From JAAXHF01 sp965242605 (lineage in GTDB: Bacteria > Desulfobacterota > Binatia > Bin18): a DNA stretch of 64,000 bases. Below the pieces are notes generated by a model. That model ran no database searches and had not been told where the DNA came from. It saw only the letters and a program-made list of their open reading frames with translations. Location: NCBI GenBank assembly GCA_965242605.1, contig CBDESS010000001.1:62001-126000 (forward strand), read 5' to 3'. The translations under genes were made by a program, and so were the position numbers. Position 1 is the stretch's first letter; each line of letters begins with the position of its first letter. Shown here in pieces: positions 8,753 through 17,114 of this stretch.

Positions 8753-9943
8753 ATGGATATCAGCTATTCCGAACAGGACCAAGCCTTTCGAAAACAGGTC
8801 CGGGCGTGGATGAAAAAACACGTCCCCAAAAAGGATACAGCGTTCAGCAGGCTGGCACCCGATGACCCCCGACGCATCAAACGCGCAAAGGAATGGCAGC
8901 GCAGCCTGCATCGGGCCGGCTATGTGGCAATGGGCTGGCCCAAGGAGTACGGCGGCTGGGGCGACAGCGATGTCATGCGCCAGACGATTGTCAACGAAGA
9001 ACTCGTCCTGGCCAGAGCGCCGAGCCTGATCGGTGCCTCAGGTCTGACCATGCTCGGCCCGACCCTCTTGCAGTGCGGAACCGGCCAACAGAAACACCGT
9101 TATCTGCCCAAGGTCCTGACCGCCGAAGAGATCTGGTGCCAGGGCTATTCCGAGCCCGGCTCAGGCTCGGACTTGGCCTCCCTGCGGACGCGGGCCGAGC
9201 TGGTCGGCGACGAATTTATCATTAACGGCCAGAAGGTCTGGACCTCGGGCGCGCAGTTCTCGGACTGGATGTTCTGCCTGGTCCGCACCGACCCGGACGC
9301 GCCCAAGCATAGCGGCATCTCCTATGTCCTGATCGACATGAAAACGCCCGGTATTACAGTCCGGCCCCTGGTCCAGATGACCGGCGACGCCGGATTTAAC
9401 GAGGTCTTTTTCGAGGACGTGCGCGTACCCCGAGCAAACCTGGTCGGGGAATTGAACCAGGGCTGGATGGTGGCCAACGCCACCCTGTTTCACGAGCGGA
9501 ATATGCTGGGCTCCACCACCCGCACCCAGCTCATGATGCAGAACCTGCTCCGTCTGGCCCGCAGCCATCAGCGCTACGGCAAACCCGCGGCCAAAGACCC
9601 GGTGACACGTCAAAAACTGTCCGAGTTGCTCGGCCGGGTCGAGGCCATGAAGTACCATTCACTGCGCCAGCTCACCGATGTCATCAAAGGCCGCCAGCCC
9701 GGCCTCGGAGCGATGGTCAATAAGCTGGTCGGCACCGAGTTGAACCACGACATCTGCGCCCTGGCACTGGAGATCATGAACTCCTACGCGTCGCTCAAAC
9801 GTGGGGCCGACCGCGTGATAGACAATGGCCTGTGGCAGCATGAGTTCCAGTTTACCCTGGGTCTGATTATTGGCGGTGGAACATCGCAGATTCAGAAGAA
9901 TATCATCAGCGAGCGGGGTTTGGGCATGCCGAAGTCGGGCTGA
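8753..9943 (+). CDS. Acyl-CoA dehydrogenase family protein (first of a pair)
   Basis: FAD-dependent acyl-CoA dehydrogenase-fold protein, 396 residues. N-terminal helical domain starts MDISYSEQDQAFRKQV, the middle beta domain contains GYSEPGSGSDLASLRTRAEL and INGQKVWTSGAQF (FAD/substrate contacts), and the C-terminal domain ends IGGGTSQIQKNIISERGLG, the normal family ending with the FAD-binding GGTxQIxxN loop. ATG 8753 follows AGAGGAGA; the open frame runs further upstream but without similarity. It lies 20 bp before a second, divergent acyl-CoA dehydrogenase, which suggests a heteromeric enzyme like the FadE pairs used on steroid or branched side chains. Substrate unknown. Confidence 0.93.
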   Translation: MDISYSEQDQAFRKQVRAWMKKHVPKKDTAFSRLAPDDPRRIKRAKEWQRSLHRAGYVAMGWPKEYGGWGDSDVMRQTIVNEELVLARAPSLIGASGLTMLGPTLLQCGTGQQKHRYLPKVLTAEEIWCQGYSEPGSGSDLASLRTRAELVGDEFIINGQKVWTSGAQFSDWMFCLVRTDPDAPKHSGISYVLIDMKTPGITVRPLVQMTGDAGFNEVFFEDVRVPRANLVGELNQGWMVANATLFHERNMLGSTTRTQLMMQNLLRLARSHQRYGKPAAKDPVTRQKLSELLGRVEAMKYHSLRQLTDVIKGRQPGLGAMVNKLVGTELNHDICALALEIMNSYASLKRGADRVIDNGLWQHEFQFTLGLIIGGGTSQIQKNIISERGLGMPKSG

Positions 9944-9963
9944 ACGCCGTCGGAGAGGGCGCT

Positions 9964-11094
9964 ATGGATTTTGGCCTGTCACCAGAACAAGAGCTGCTGC
10001 AAAACACGGCCCGGGAGTTTTTGACCCACGAGTGCCCGCCCGCCCTGGTGCGAGAGCTGTACAGCGACCCCAACGGGTTCTCTCCCGAACTCCACCGCAA
10101 GGCGGCCGCCCTGGGCTGGACCGGTCTGCTGGTCCCCGAAGCCTACGGCGGGCTGGGGCTCGGTATGCTGGACATGGCGGTGCTGCTTGAAGAGCTCGGA
10201 CGGGCGGTCATGCCTGGGCCGTTCCTGTTCTCGTCCGTCCTGCCCACGCTTGGTCTGGTCGGGGCTGGGAGTCCCGCCCAGAAAGACACTTGGCTGCCGC
10301 GCCTAGCTTCGGGACAGGCAGTTGGGACGCTGGCCTTTCTTGAGCGCGACGACCGGCTTGACGCCCGGGGTGTGCGTCTGAAGGCCACAAAAACTAAACA
10401 CGGCTACCTGCTGTCTGGAACCAAAATGTTTGTCCCATTTGCCGCGGTTGCCGATGTCCTGCTGGTGGTGGCGCGGACCGCCGGCAAAGCCGAGCAGGGG
10501 GTGAGTCTGTTCCTGGTCGAACGCCAAGCCCCGGGCCTCACCATCACCCCGCTCGATATCATTGACCAGACCCGACGCGTGTATACCGTCAACTTCCACC
10601 AGGTCGCCGTCCCCAAAACCGCCCTGGTTGGCAAAAAGGACAAGGGCTGGAAAATCATGCCCCGACTCCTTGACGCGGCGTGTGTGGCTCTGGCCGCCGA
10701 TAGCCTGGGCGGGTCTCAGCAAGCCCTGGAGATGGCCGTCGCATACGCCAAAACCCGTACCCAGTTCAACCGACCAATCGCCTCATTCCAGGCCCTCAAG
10801 CATATGGCGGCCGAAATGGTCAGCGATATCGAACCGGCCCGGTCGCTGGTGTGGTATGCGGCGTATGCCTTTGACGCCCTGCCCGCCGAAGCCCCGCGGG
10901 CCGCAGCCCTGGCCAAGGCCCGGCTCTCAGACATCTATGCGCGCACCACCAACCGAGCGGTCCAGATGCACGGCGGCCTCGGCTTTACCTGGGAGCACGA
11001 CCTGCACTTCTGGTTCAAACGTGCCAAGTGGAACGAGTTTGCCTTTGGGGACGCGACCTACCACCGTGAAAGGCTCGCCCAACACGGGTTGTAG
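9964..11094 (+). CDS. Acyl-CoA dehydrogenase family protein (second of a pair)
   Basis: 376 residues, same fold as the preceding gene but shorter and clearly divergent. N-terminus MDFGLSPEQELLQNTAREFL, central region GTKMFVPFAAVADVLLVVART, C-terminal QMHGGLGFTWEHDLHFWFKR, all typical of the smaller partner in two-subunit acyl-CoA dehydrogenases. The middle beta domain lacks a clear equivalent of the GYSEPGSGSD loop seen in the upstream protein. Only 20 bp separate the genes and a GGAGAGGG site precedes the ATG, so co-translation and an alpha2beta2 assembly are likely. The pairing is inference. Confidence 0.92.
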   Translation: MDFGLSPEQELLQNTAREFLTHECPPALVRELYSDPNGFSPELHRKAAALGWTGLLVPEAYGGLGLGMLDMAVLLEELGRAVMPGPFLFSSVLPTLGLVGAGSPAQKDTWLPRLASGQAVGTLAFLERDDRLDARGVRLKATKTKHGYLLSGTKMFVPFAAVADVLLVVARTAGKAEQGVSLFLVERQAPGLTITPLDIIDQTRRVYTVNFHQVAVPKTALVGKKDKGWKIMPRLLDAACVALAADSLGGSQQALEMAVAYAKTRTQFNRPIASFQALKHMAAEMVSDIEPARSLVWYAAYAFDALPAEAPRAAALAKARLSDIYARTTNRAVQMHGGLGFTWEHDLHFWFKRAKWNEFAFGDATYHRERLAQHGL

Positions 11095-11232
11095 GCTCAG
11101 CAGCACGATCGCAGACTGGACGCCAGGGACATAAATCGCTACCCTGCAGGGAAGGTGAACAGGCTGACCGCCCCATGAGGAAGAGGGCGTCGTTCACCCC
11201 CGGCTCATATTACTACTCAGGGGAGGAGAACC

Positions 11233-11889
11233 ATGTCACTCCATATTGGTGAAAAAGCTCCGAATTTTACGGCAGAAACAACACAGGGCACGATCAACTT
11301 TCATGAATGGATCGGGGAGAGTTGGGCGATTCTGTTCTCCCACCCCAAGGATTTCACCCCGGTATGTACGACCGAACTGGGCTATATGGCCCGTCTCAAA
11401 CCCGAGTTTGAAAGGCGGAACTGCAAGATCATCGGCCTGAGCACCGACCCGGTCAGCGATCACACCACCTGGGTCAAAGACATTGAAGAAACCCAGGGCC
11501 ACGCGGTCAACTATCCGTTGGTCGGCGACGCCGACCTCGCCGTCTCCAAGCTGTACGACATGATTCACCCCGAGGCCAGCGGCGGTGCGCCGCGCACCGC
11601 GGCCGACAACGCCACCATCCGCTCGGTCTTTGTGATTGGACCAGACAAGAAAATCAAGCTGATGCTGACCTACCCGATGACCACCGGGCGCAACTTTGAC
11701 GAGGTCCTGCGCGTGCTTGACTCCATGCAGCTGACCGCCCAGCACAAGGTCGCCACCCCGGTCAACTGGCACCAGGGCGAAGAGGTGATTATCGTCCCCG
11801 CGGTGTCCGACGCCGAGGCCAAGAAACAATACCCCGAGGGCTGGAAAACCCTCAAACCCTACCTGCGGCTCGTCTCCCAGCCGAAATAA
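11233..11889 (+). CDS. 1-Cys peroxiredoxin (Prx6-type)
   Basis: 218-residue thiol peroxidase of the Prx6/AhpC superfamily. The peroxidatic cysteine is Cys45 in DFTPVCTTELG, with the usual Thr and Arg partners; the C-terminal dimerisation extension (NWHQGEEVIIVPAVSDAEAK) is the one found in Prx6 proteins. No resolving cysteine typical of 2-Cys enzymes is evident near the C-terminus, so a single-Cys mechanism with an external reductant is expected. ATG 11233 follows GGGGAGGAG. Monocistronic, with about 140 bp of upstream sequence that may contain its promoter. Confidence 0.95.
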   Translation: MSLHIGEKAPNFTAETTQGTINFHEWIGESWAILFSHPKDFTPVCTTELGYMARLKPEFERRNCKIIGLSTDPVSDHTTWVKDIEETQGHAVNYPLVGDADLAVSKLYDMIHPEASGGAPRTAADNATIRSVFVIGPDKKIKLMLTYPMTTGRNFDEVLRVLDSMQLTAQHKVATPVNWHQGEEVIIVPAVSDAEAKKQYPEGWKTLKPYLRLVSQPK

Positions 11890-12116
11890 GCGGCCCATTC
11901 CGGCGGTGTCACCAGCACCGCCCGGTCACGACAACAGCCGGCCAAGCCCTCCCGCCCAGCAGGCCCACCACCGCCCCCCAGTAGCCAAGCCAGCGGGCCA
12001 CCTCGGCCGGAGGGGTGCGCCGACAGAGGTGCGCGACGCGCCGGTCTCAGGCCACGGCCGTGGGCGGCCAGAAAGGCTGCGGTCCGCGCCTCATCCGGCT
12101 GGTAAAACACCACCAT
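11890..12116 (-). other. Doubtful small minus-strand ORF, possibly a frameshifted membrane peptide
   Basis: A minus-strand ATG at 12116 sits 4 bp after the stop of the neighbouring lipoprotein gene and opens MVVFYQPDEARTAAFLAAHG. That frame then becomes Gly/Ala/Pro-rich and runs on to 11859, into the peroxiredoxin gene. In a second minus-strand frame the same stretch reads VARWLGYWGAVVGLLGG and stops soon after, which looks like a natural transmembrane helix. The two halves together could be a small membrane protein split by one frameshift, or chance in GC-rich DNA. No family recognised. Confidence 0.22.
11902..11922. terminator. Possible terminator hairpin after the peroxiredoxin gene
   Basis: A perfect 7-bp stem (GGCGGTG pairs with CACCGCC) with a 7-nt loop lies 12 bp after the peroxiredoxin stop codon. 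There is no T-tract, so it would be a weak or Rho-assisted terminator at most. Confidence 0.3.
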
Positions 12117-12120
12117 ACGG

Positions 12121-12525
12121 CTAATCAAACTCGCGGTAATGCATCACCCGCCAGCCGTCTTGCTCTTTGCGCAGGCTGAGCAACAGTTCCTTCTGAAATT
12201 CCCCGGCTCCGGCCACAAATATCTTGGCTTGATACTGTAAGGAAACGCGGGTGTCGCCGCGTGGCGTTTCCCTGACCAAGGTATAGTAGACCCGGGGCAG
12301 CCGGGTGCTGGCATCGATCGCCTGCCCCTCAGTCAGGCGGATCTCCTCCTCGACACGCTTGAGCGCCAAGCCGCTACAGTAGCCCTTGGCCACCTCAAGG
12401 TCCATTTGCACATAGTGGGCGTCCAGAAAGCGTTCGGCCACGCCGCGCGGGCTGTTTGGGTCGGGTTGACAGGCACTCAGTCCAGCGACGAGCACGAACA
12501 CGGCCGTGCCAATCCACCCGTCCAT
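12121..12525 (-). CDS. Putative lipoprotein
   Basis: 134 residues. The N-terminus MDGWIGTAVFVLVAGLSAC is a lipoprotein signal with lipobox (GLSA-C). The mature part has a short alpha+beta domain: AERFLDAHYVQMDLEVAKGYC, then strands VYYTLVRETPRGDTRVSLQY and LLLSLRKEQDGWRVMHYREF, the pattern of small NTF2/DUF4878-like lipoproteins; I treat that as a structural hint only. ATG 12525 is preceded by GGGAGGG; an upstream extension of the frame has no signal and overlaps the zinc-ribbon gene. Downstream of the zinc-ribbon gene on the same strand, gap about 16 bp. Confidence 0.75.
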   Translation of the reverse strand: MDGWIGTAVFVLVAGLSACQPDPNSPRGVAERFLDAHYVQMDLEVAKGYCSGLALKRVEEEIRLTEGQAIDASTRLPRVYYTLVRETPRGDTRVSLQYQAKIFVAGAGEFQKELLLSLRKEQDGWRVMHYREFD

Positions 12526-12541
12526 CCCTCCCGCCTCTTGA

Positions 12542-12850
12542 CTATGTTTTTTTCTTGGCAAACAAGGCCTCCAAGCGCGCCCGAGCGTCAGCCGCCTCGG
12601 TCCGCTCGGCCGTGGGTCGCCCGGCAGGGTTGCCTGGCGAAAAAGAGTCGCAGAAATTGCTCCGGTCTTTATCGCGGACCGGCTCGACATTCGGCTCACG
12701 GCAGGCCTGCGAGGCGTGCGGGTCGTAGAACAGGCAGTTCAGACAGCAACGCACATCGGCCCCACAGCCCGGACAGCTATCCCGGCGTCCGACCCGCTCG
12801 GACACGACGATTTCGGCTCCACACCGATGACATCTCAGCACCTGTAGCAT
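12542..12850 (-). CDS. Zinc-ribbon protein, conserved hypothetical
   Basis: 102 residues with a clear N-terminal zinc ribbon: RCHRCGAEI and SCPGCGADV provide two Cys pairs about 16 residues apart. A cysteine-rich second segment follows (RCCLNCLFYDPHASQACREP and NFCDSF), then a charged helical tail ending in lysines. Such proteins occur widely in deltaproteobacteria-like genomes without assigned function. The start MLQVLRCHRC at 12850 is preferred to an upstream ATG because it begins directly at the ribbon. Divergent from xerC with an 80-bp shared intergenic region. Confidence 0.8.
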   Translation of the reverse strand: MLQVLRCHRCGAEIVVSERVGRRDSCPGCGADVRCCLNCLFYDPHASQACREPNVEPVRDKDRSNFCDSFSPGNPAGRPTAERTEAADARARLEALFAKKKT

Positions 12851-12929
12851 GGCGCGTCCCCCGCCTCTCAGCACCACCCTTTCTTCGCTCCAGACTTATT
12901 GATACCATCTGCTCATTCTTGTCCAGCCT

Positions 12930-13883
12930 ATGAACACATCTACTCCTCCAAGCCTGTTAGCCCGCTACGAGGTGTTTCTCCGGGTGGAGAAGAACCTCGC
13001 TACCCATACCCAGCGTAATTACCTGAGTGATGTGGCTCAATTCTTTGCCTTTGTTGAAAAACCCGGCCCCCGGGCCGGGCCGCGTGCGCTCAACGTCCAG
13101 CGGGTTGACCACCACCTGATTCAGGCTTTTCTGTCCACCCTGTACCGCGACCATACCAAAAGCTCGATCGGCCGAAAACTCTCCGCCCTCAAGAGCTTCT
13201 TTGGGTTCTTGGTCCGCGAGGGCGAGCTGGAGCGCGACCCCAGCCTCCGGCTCGCGTCTCCAAAAAAAGACCAGCCGCTACCCGGCTATCTGCCGGTCGA
13301 TGATATATTTCGCCTGCTCAACGCCCCGCCACCCGACTCGGCACCGGGTCTGCGAGCGCGGGCCATTCTCGAAGTGCTGTACTCGTGCGGCCTGCGGGTC
13401 GGCGAACTCGTCAGCCTCAACTGGGACGATGTCGACGGCAACCTCGAAGTCCTCCGGGTTCAGGGCAAGGGCGACAAAGAGCGGGTGGTGCCGATCGGCC
13501 GCCGCGCGCTTGACGTCCTGACCCGCTACCGAGCCCAGACTCCGGACCTGCTGACACCCAAGAAACGCAGCTCGCAGCGGCAGGAGCCCCCGCGCGCGCC
13601 GAGCTGTCCGGCCGTCTTTCTGAACCGTCGTGGCGGACGCCTGACCACCCGCAGCGTGGCCCGTATCGTCGCCGAGTACGCCCGCGCCGCCGGCATTGGT
13701 CTGAAAACCAGCCCTCACGCGCTCCGCCACAGCTTTGCCACCCACCTGCTCGAGGCCGGAGCCGACCTGCGCGCCATCCAGGAACTGCTCGGCCACTCCA
13801 GTCTGTCCACAACCCAAAAATACACCCATGTGAACCTCGACCGGCTCATGGAAGTGTATGATAAGGCACACCCGCGCGCCTAG
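12930..13883 (+). CDS. xerC: Tyrosine recombinase XerC
   Basis: Site-specific recombinase that resolves chromosome dimers at dif. 317 residues with N-terminal SAM-like core-binding domain (1-100) and C-terminal catalytic domain. All active-site residues are present: Arg156 (CGLRVGEL), Lys180 (GKGDKER), His263 and Arg266 (PHALRHSFATHLLE), His289 (LLGHSS) and the nucleophile Tyr298 (TTQKYTH). Lies directly upstream of hslV-hslU, an order common in Firmicutes and deltaproteobacteria, so it is called as the housekeeping Xer and not as a phage or integron integrase. A second Xer is not in the window. Confidence 0.95.
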   Translation: MNTSTPPSLLARYEVFLRVEKNLATHTQRNYLSDVAQFFAFVEKPGPRAGPRALNVQRVDHHLIQAFLSTLYRDHTKSSIGRKLSALKSFFGFLVREGELERDPSLRLASPKKDQPLPGYLPVDDIFRLLNAPPPDSAPGLRARAILEVLYSCGLRVGELVSLNWDDVDGNLEVLRVQGKGDKERVVPIGRRALDVLTRYRAQTPDLLTPKKRSSQRQEPPRAPSCPAVFLNRRGGRLTTRSVARIVAEYARAAGIGLKTSPHALRHSFATHLLEAGADLRAIQELLGHSSLSTTQKYTHVNLDRLMEVYDKAHPRA

Positions 13884-13986
13884 CGCGCTGATGCGCGCCT
13901 GCTACACCATGAACGATGCGTGGAAAGACAAGAGGGGAGCGGGTGGGCATTCCGGAAGAGGGGATCTGGTAATGAGGGGGCAAATC

Positions 13987-14529
13987 ATGCACGCCACGAC
14001 CATCGTATCGGTCCGCCGTCAGGGCCGGGTCGTGATGGCTGGGGATGGCCAAGTCAGCATAGGTGAGACGGTGATGAAACACACGGCGCGAAAAATCCGC
14101 CGGCTGTCACACGGCACAATCCTGGCCGGCTTTGCCGGTGGCGCGGCCGACGGCATGACCCTGTGTGAACTGTTTGAAAAAAAGCTTGAAGAGTACAACA
14201 ACACCCTGCGGCGGGCCGCGGTCGAACTGGCCCGCGACTGGCGTTCACACCGGGTGCTGCGTCGGCTGGAAGCCCTGATGGCGGTTGTTGACCAGGACTC
14301 GTCCCTGCTGATCTCGGGCTCGGGCGATGTGCTCGAACCCGACGACGGCATTGTGGCTATTGGCTCGGGCGGCAACTATGCCCTGGCCGCGGCCCGGGCC
14401 TTGCTGAAGCATACCGCGCTGGATGCCCGAACGATTGCCGAAGAAGCCATGCGCACGACCTCAGACATCTGCGTCTATACCAACGCCCAGATTACGGTTG
14501 AGGAGCTGTCCTATGGCGAACGCCGCTAA
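13987..14529 (+). CDS. hslV: ATP-dependent protease subunit HslV
   Basis: Proteolytic subunit of the HslUV (ClpYQ) proteasome-like protease. 180 residues. The mature N-terminus begins at the catalytic threonine in MHATTIVSVRR; Gly/Lys features MAGDGQVS and MKHTARKIRRL are conserved, and AIGSGGNYALAAARAL matches the family. ATG 13987 is chosen because GAGGGGG lies 6 bp upstream and it puts the catalytic Thr close to the N-terminus; longer versions up to 13858 would overlap xerC. The 3' end overlaps hslU by 17 bp. Confidence 0.96.
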   Translation: MHATTIVSVRRQGRVVMAGDGQVSIGETVMKHTARKIRRLSHGTILAGFAGGAADGMTLCELFEKKLEEYNNTLRRAAVELARDWRSHRVLRRLEALMAVVDQDSSLLISGSGDVLEPDDGIVAIGSGGNYALAAARALLKHTALDARTIAEEAMRTTSDICVYTNAQITVEELSYGERR

Positions 14530-15934
14530 TTCGATCACCACCGCCGCCGCCCCTGAGCCCGAAGACACGGTGCTGCCAGTCATGACGCCGCGCGAGATTG
14601 TGTCTGAACTCGACCGCTACATTATCGGCCAGGCCAAGGCCAAACGGGCGATGGCCATTGCGCTCCGCAACCGCTGGCGTCGCCAGCAGGTGCCGCCAGA
14701 GCTGCGGGATGAGATCGCCCCCAAGAATATCCTGATGATTGGCCCGACCGGAGTCGGCAAGACCGAGATCGCCCGCCGCTTGGCCCGCCTGTCCGAGGCA
14801 CCGTTTGTCAAGGTCGAGGCCTCAAAATTCACCGAAGTCGGCTATGTCGGCCGCGATGTCGAGTCTATGGTCCGCGATGTGACCGAACTAGCCGTAGCCA
14901 TGGTCAAACAAGAAGAAAAAGAACGGATTCAGCTCAAAGCCCAGGCCCAGGCCGAAGAGCGGATTCTTGACCTGCTGCTGCCCCCTCCACCCTCGAGGAC
15001 CGGCTTGAGCCAGCACGACGGCCAGGACACGGACGACACCCCACAGCAGCCCGGCCAAGCCACCCGCGAAAAGATGCGCTACATGCTCCACCAGGGAAAG
15101 CTTGACGAGCGCGAGGTCGAAATTGAGGTGACTCGGCCAGCCACCCCCTTCATTGAGGTCATGGCCCCCCAGGGCATGGAAGACATGGAAAACCAACTCA
15201 AAGAAATGTTCTCCAACATCATGCCTCGCAAGACCAAAAAACGGCGGCTCAAGGTGCCCGAGGCGGTCGAGCTGCTGACCCAGGAAGAGGCCGACAAGCT
15301 CGTCGATATGGATGCGGTGGTTCGGGAGGCAGTCCGCCGGGTTGAGCAGACCGGCATTATTTTTATTGACGAAATTGACAAAATTGCCGGACGCGACCAC
15401 GCCCACGGCCCGGATGTCTCCCGCCAGGGCGTGCAGCGCGACCTCCTGCCCCTAGTTGAGGGCTGCGCGGTCAACACCAAATACGGCCTCGTCCGCACCG
15501 ACCATGTGTTGTTTGTTGCCTCGGGTGCCTTCCACACCGCCAAACCGTCCGACCTGATTCCCGAGTTCCAGGGCCGCTTTCCGATCCGGGTCGAGCTAGA
15601 CGCCCTCAACCAGCACGACTTTATCCGTATCCTGACCGAGCCCAAAAACGCCCTCCTGACCCAGTATCGCGCCCTGCTGGCCACCGAGAATGTGCAACTC
15701 GCCTTTGTGGCCGACGCGGTTGAGGAGATTGCGCATATCGCCGCCCTGGTCAACGAGCGGACCGAGAACATCGGTGCCCGCCGCCTGCATACCGTGGTTG
15801 AGCGCCTCGTTGAGGATCTCTCCTTCAAGGCCCCGGAGCTTGACGGACAAGAGGTCACAATCACTGCCCAGGTCGTCAGAGACACACTTGAAGAGATTGT
15901 CAAAGACGAAAACCTGTCGCGCTATATTCTCTAA
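14513..15934 (+). CDS. hslU: ATP-dependent protease ATPase subunit HslU
   Basis: AAA+ unfoldase partner of HslV. 473 residues. Walker A GPTGVGKT at 77-84, the family pore motif in SKFTEVGYVGRDVESMV, Walker B FIDEIDKIAG, sensor PEFQGRFPIRVEL, and a C-terminus ending DENLSRYIL, the conserved tail that inserts into HslV. The intermediate (I) domain lies between about 140 and 260 and contains a short Gln/Pro-rich variable part. ATG 14513 overlaps the hslV end and is preceded by GAGGAG; a later ATG at 14582 (MTPREIVSEL) is an alternative giving a more standard length. Confidence 0.97.
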   Translation: MANAANSITTAAAPEPEDTVLPVMTPREIVSELDRYIIGQAKAKRAMAIALRNRWRRQQVPPELRDEIAPKNILMIGPTGVGKTEIARRLARLSEAPFVKVEASKFTEVGYVGRDVESMVRDVTELAVAMVKQEEKERIQLKAQAQAEERILDLLLPPPPSRTGLSQHDGQDTDDTPQQPGQATREKMRYMLHQGKLDEREVEIEVTRPATPFIEVMAPQGMEDMENQLKEMFSNIMPRKTKKRRLKVPEAVELLTQEEADKLVDMDAVVREAVRRVEQTGIIFIDEIDKIAGRDHAHGPDVSRQGVQRDLLPLVEGCAVNTKYGLVRTDHVLFVASGAFHTAKPSDLIPEFQGRFPIRVELDALNQHDFIRILTEPKNALLTQYRALLATENVQLAFVADAVEEIAHIAALVNERTENIGARRLHTVVERLVEDLSFKAPELDGQEVTITAQVVRDTLEEIVKDENLSRYIL

Positions 15935-15935
15935 A

Positions 15936-16289
15936 CTACTTCCGAACCGTTGTCCCCGACTTCTCGCGCATCAGTTCGGACAACCGCCGGGCCTCGCCCT
16001 CGTACCCGCCGAGCAGGGCGCGGCGAAACTGCTCGGTCAGCATCCGCATCCGCGCCGCTTCCTGCCGACCCAGCCCGTCGGCCAGTTGAGACAGGCTGTC
16101 CATAACCGCGGCAATATGCGACACGGCGCGCGGCACATCGCCGTCGGCGTGGAGCGCAATCGCCTGTTGCAGAGAGCGCTCGGCCGCCTCAAGGCCGCCC
16201 TTGGCCTGTGGGCCTAGCACCAGCCCGAGTTCCGGCAGACGGCTCAGCAGGGTATCCAGGGCTTCTGGATAGGTGTGCTTGTGTTCCAT
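15936..16289 (-). CDS. Small helical protein of unknown function
   Basis: 117 residues, predicted almost entirely alpha-helical (ALDTLLSRLPELGLVLG, LEAAERSLQQAIALHADGDV, AVMDSLSQLADGLGRQEAAR), with no signal peptide and no family I recognise. ATG 16289 opens MEHKHTYPEALD; no good ribosome site is visible and the frame extends upstream through low-complexity sequence. It converges on hslU with only 1 bp between stop codons. Composition is normal for the region. Could be a regulatory adaptor, but nothing in the sequence shows it. Confidence 0.6.
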   Translation of the reverse strand: MEHKHTYPEALDTLLSRLPELGLVLGPQAKGGLEAAERSLQQAIALHADGDVPRAVSHIAAVMDSLSQLADGLGRQEAARMRMLTEQFRRALLGGYEGEARRLSELMREKSGTTVRK

Positions 16290-16364
16290 ATGTGGTAGAC
16301 AGTCTGCTGTTTGCCTGCGCAAGTCAAGCTCATCGGGTCTTATCCAGTTCAAGGGAGCACCACC

Positions 16365-16751
16365 ATGCGATACATAGTCCTGTGGCTCAGCGGCCTGTTC
16401 CTCCTGAACAGCTGCACGGTTCAGCAACAGCGAGACGTACTCGGAGCGATTGGCACGGTTATTCCGGGCAGTTCGACCTCGCGCCTGCCGTCGTTCTCCT
16501 CCCCCGCTTCCCCAAGCGGCCCAAGTCCAGTCGCCGCCCGTCCACCGAGCCCGGTCGTGGCAGCCCCAACGCCAAGTCAGCCGACGCCGGCAGACGTAAA
16601 AACGGAGGCCGATTGGGTCTTGCAAACCCTCCAGCGGGCCATGACCGATGCGCCCGCTGCGTTCCAGGACTGCCTGGCCAAGAGCCCGTGCCAAAAGGCA
16701 CTGAGTGCCCATCTCCTGCAGTTACAACGCCAAGCCGACGCGCCGCCCTAG
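16365..16751 (+). CDS. Putative small lipoprotein
   Basis: 128 residues. Signal peptide MRYIVLWLSGLFLLNSC ends in a lipobox-like LLNS-C. A Ser/Pro/Ala-rich linker (about 38-75) is followed by a helical C-terminal segment with two cysteines (FQDCLAKSPCQKALSAH) that could form a disulphide in the envelope. AAGGGAG precedes the ATG. Start chosen for the signal peptide. No family recognised. Confidence 0.65.
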   Translation: MRYIVLWLSGLFLLNSCTVQQQRDVLGAIGTVIPGSSTSRLPSFSSPASPSGPSPVAARPPSPVVAAPTPSQPTPADVKTEADWVLQTLQRAMTDAPAAFQDCLAKSPCQKALSAHLLQLQRQADAPP

Positions 16752-16835
16752 AGCTTCCGGCGCAGTATGACCAGTACGATTTGCAGCGCACCAGATAGGG
16801 TCTCTAGGCCGCTCAAGGCCAACCCGGCGGTGCCT

Positions 16836-17114
16836 CTAACCGCGGCTATACTTATGGAGATACGCGCGCACAGCCTCCCGGTCCTGTCCCTGGAGCGGTG
16901 GCCGGCCGAGCCGCCGCAGCTCATCGTCCATGCGGGTCAGCACGAAGTCCCACATCCGGGCCGGCAGCAGCCCCGGGTGGTAGACGCGGTGACAGCCCGA
17001 ACAGCGCTGGATGTAGAGCCGAGCAGTGGCTGACCCGGCCTCGGGCAGCTCGGGACTACAGCCGAGTCCGGCCAACACCACCACCCACCCCAGGCTCCAC
17101 CAGGCCCGCCTCAT
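16836..17114 (-). CDS. Small lipoprotein cytochrome c
   Basis: 92 residues. Signal WWSLGWVVVLAGLGC with lipobox (LAGLG-C), then a single heme c motif CSGCH (about residues 38-42) in RLYIQRCSGCHRVYHPG, and a Met-containing segment (LLPARMWDFVLTRMDDELRR) with the probable axial methionine. Resembles the small monoheme cytochromes of metal-reducing and sulfate-reducing-like bacteria. Its ATG overlaps the stop of the upstream PTPS-like gene by 4 bp (ATGA), so the two are translationally coupled. Confidence 0.82.
   Translation of the reverse strand: MRRAWWSLGWVVVLAGLGCSPELPEAGSATARLYIQRCSGCHRVYHPGLLPARMWDFVLTRMDDELRRLGRPPLQGQDREAVRAYLHKYSRG

Noticed and set aside
12930..13883. Phage or integron integrase instead of XerC.
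   Set aside because: Linked to hslV-hslU in the standard housekeeping order, with no attachment site, cargo or phage genes nearby.
13868..13900. GCGCGC hairpins between xerC and hslV as a terminator.
   Set aside because: Short, alternating GCGC repeats arise easily in this composition, there is no T-tract, and the genes are likely co-transcribed.
15936..16712. Extended version of the small helical protein reaching 16712.
   Set aside because: The extension is Arg/Trp-rich low-complexity sequence antisense to the lipoprotein gene at 16365.
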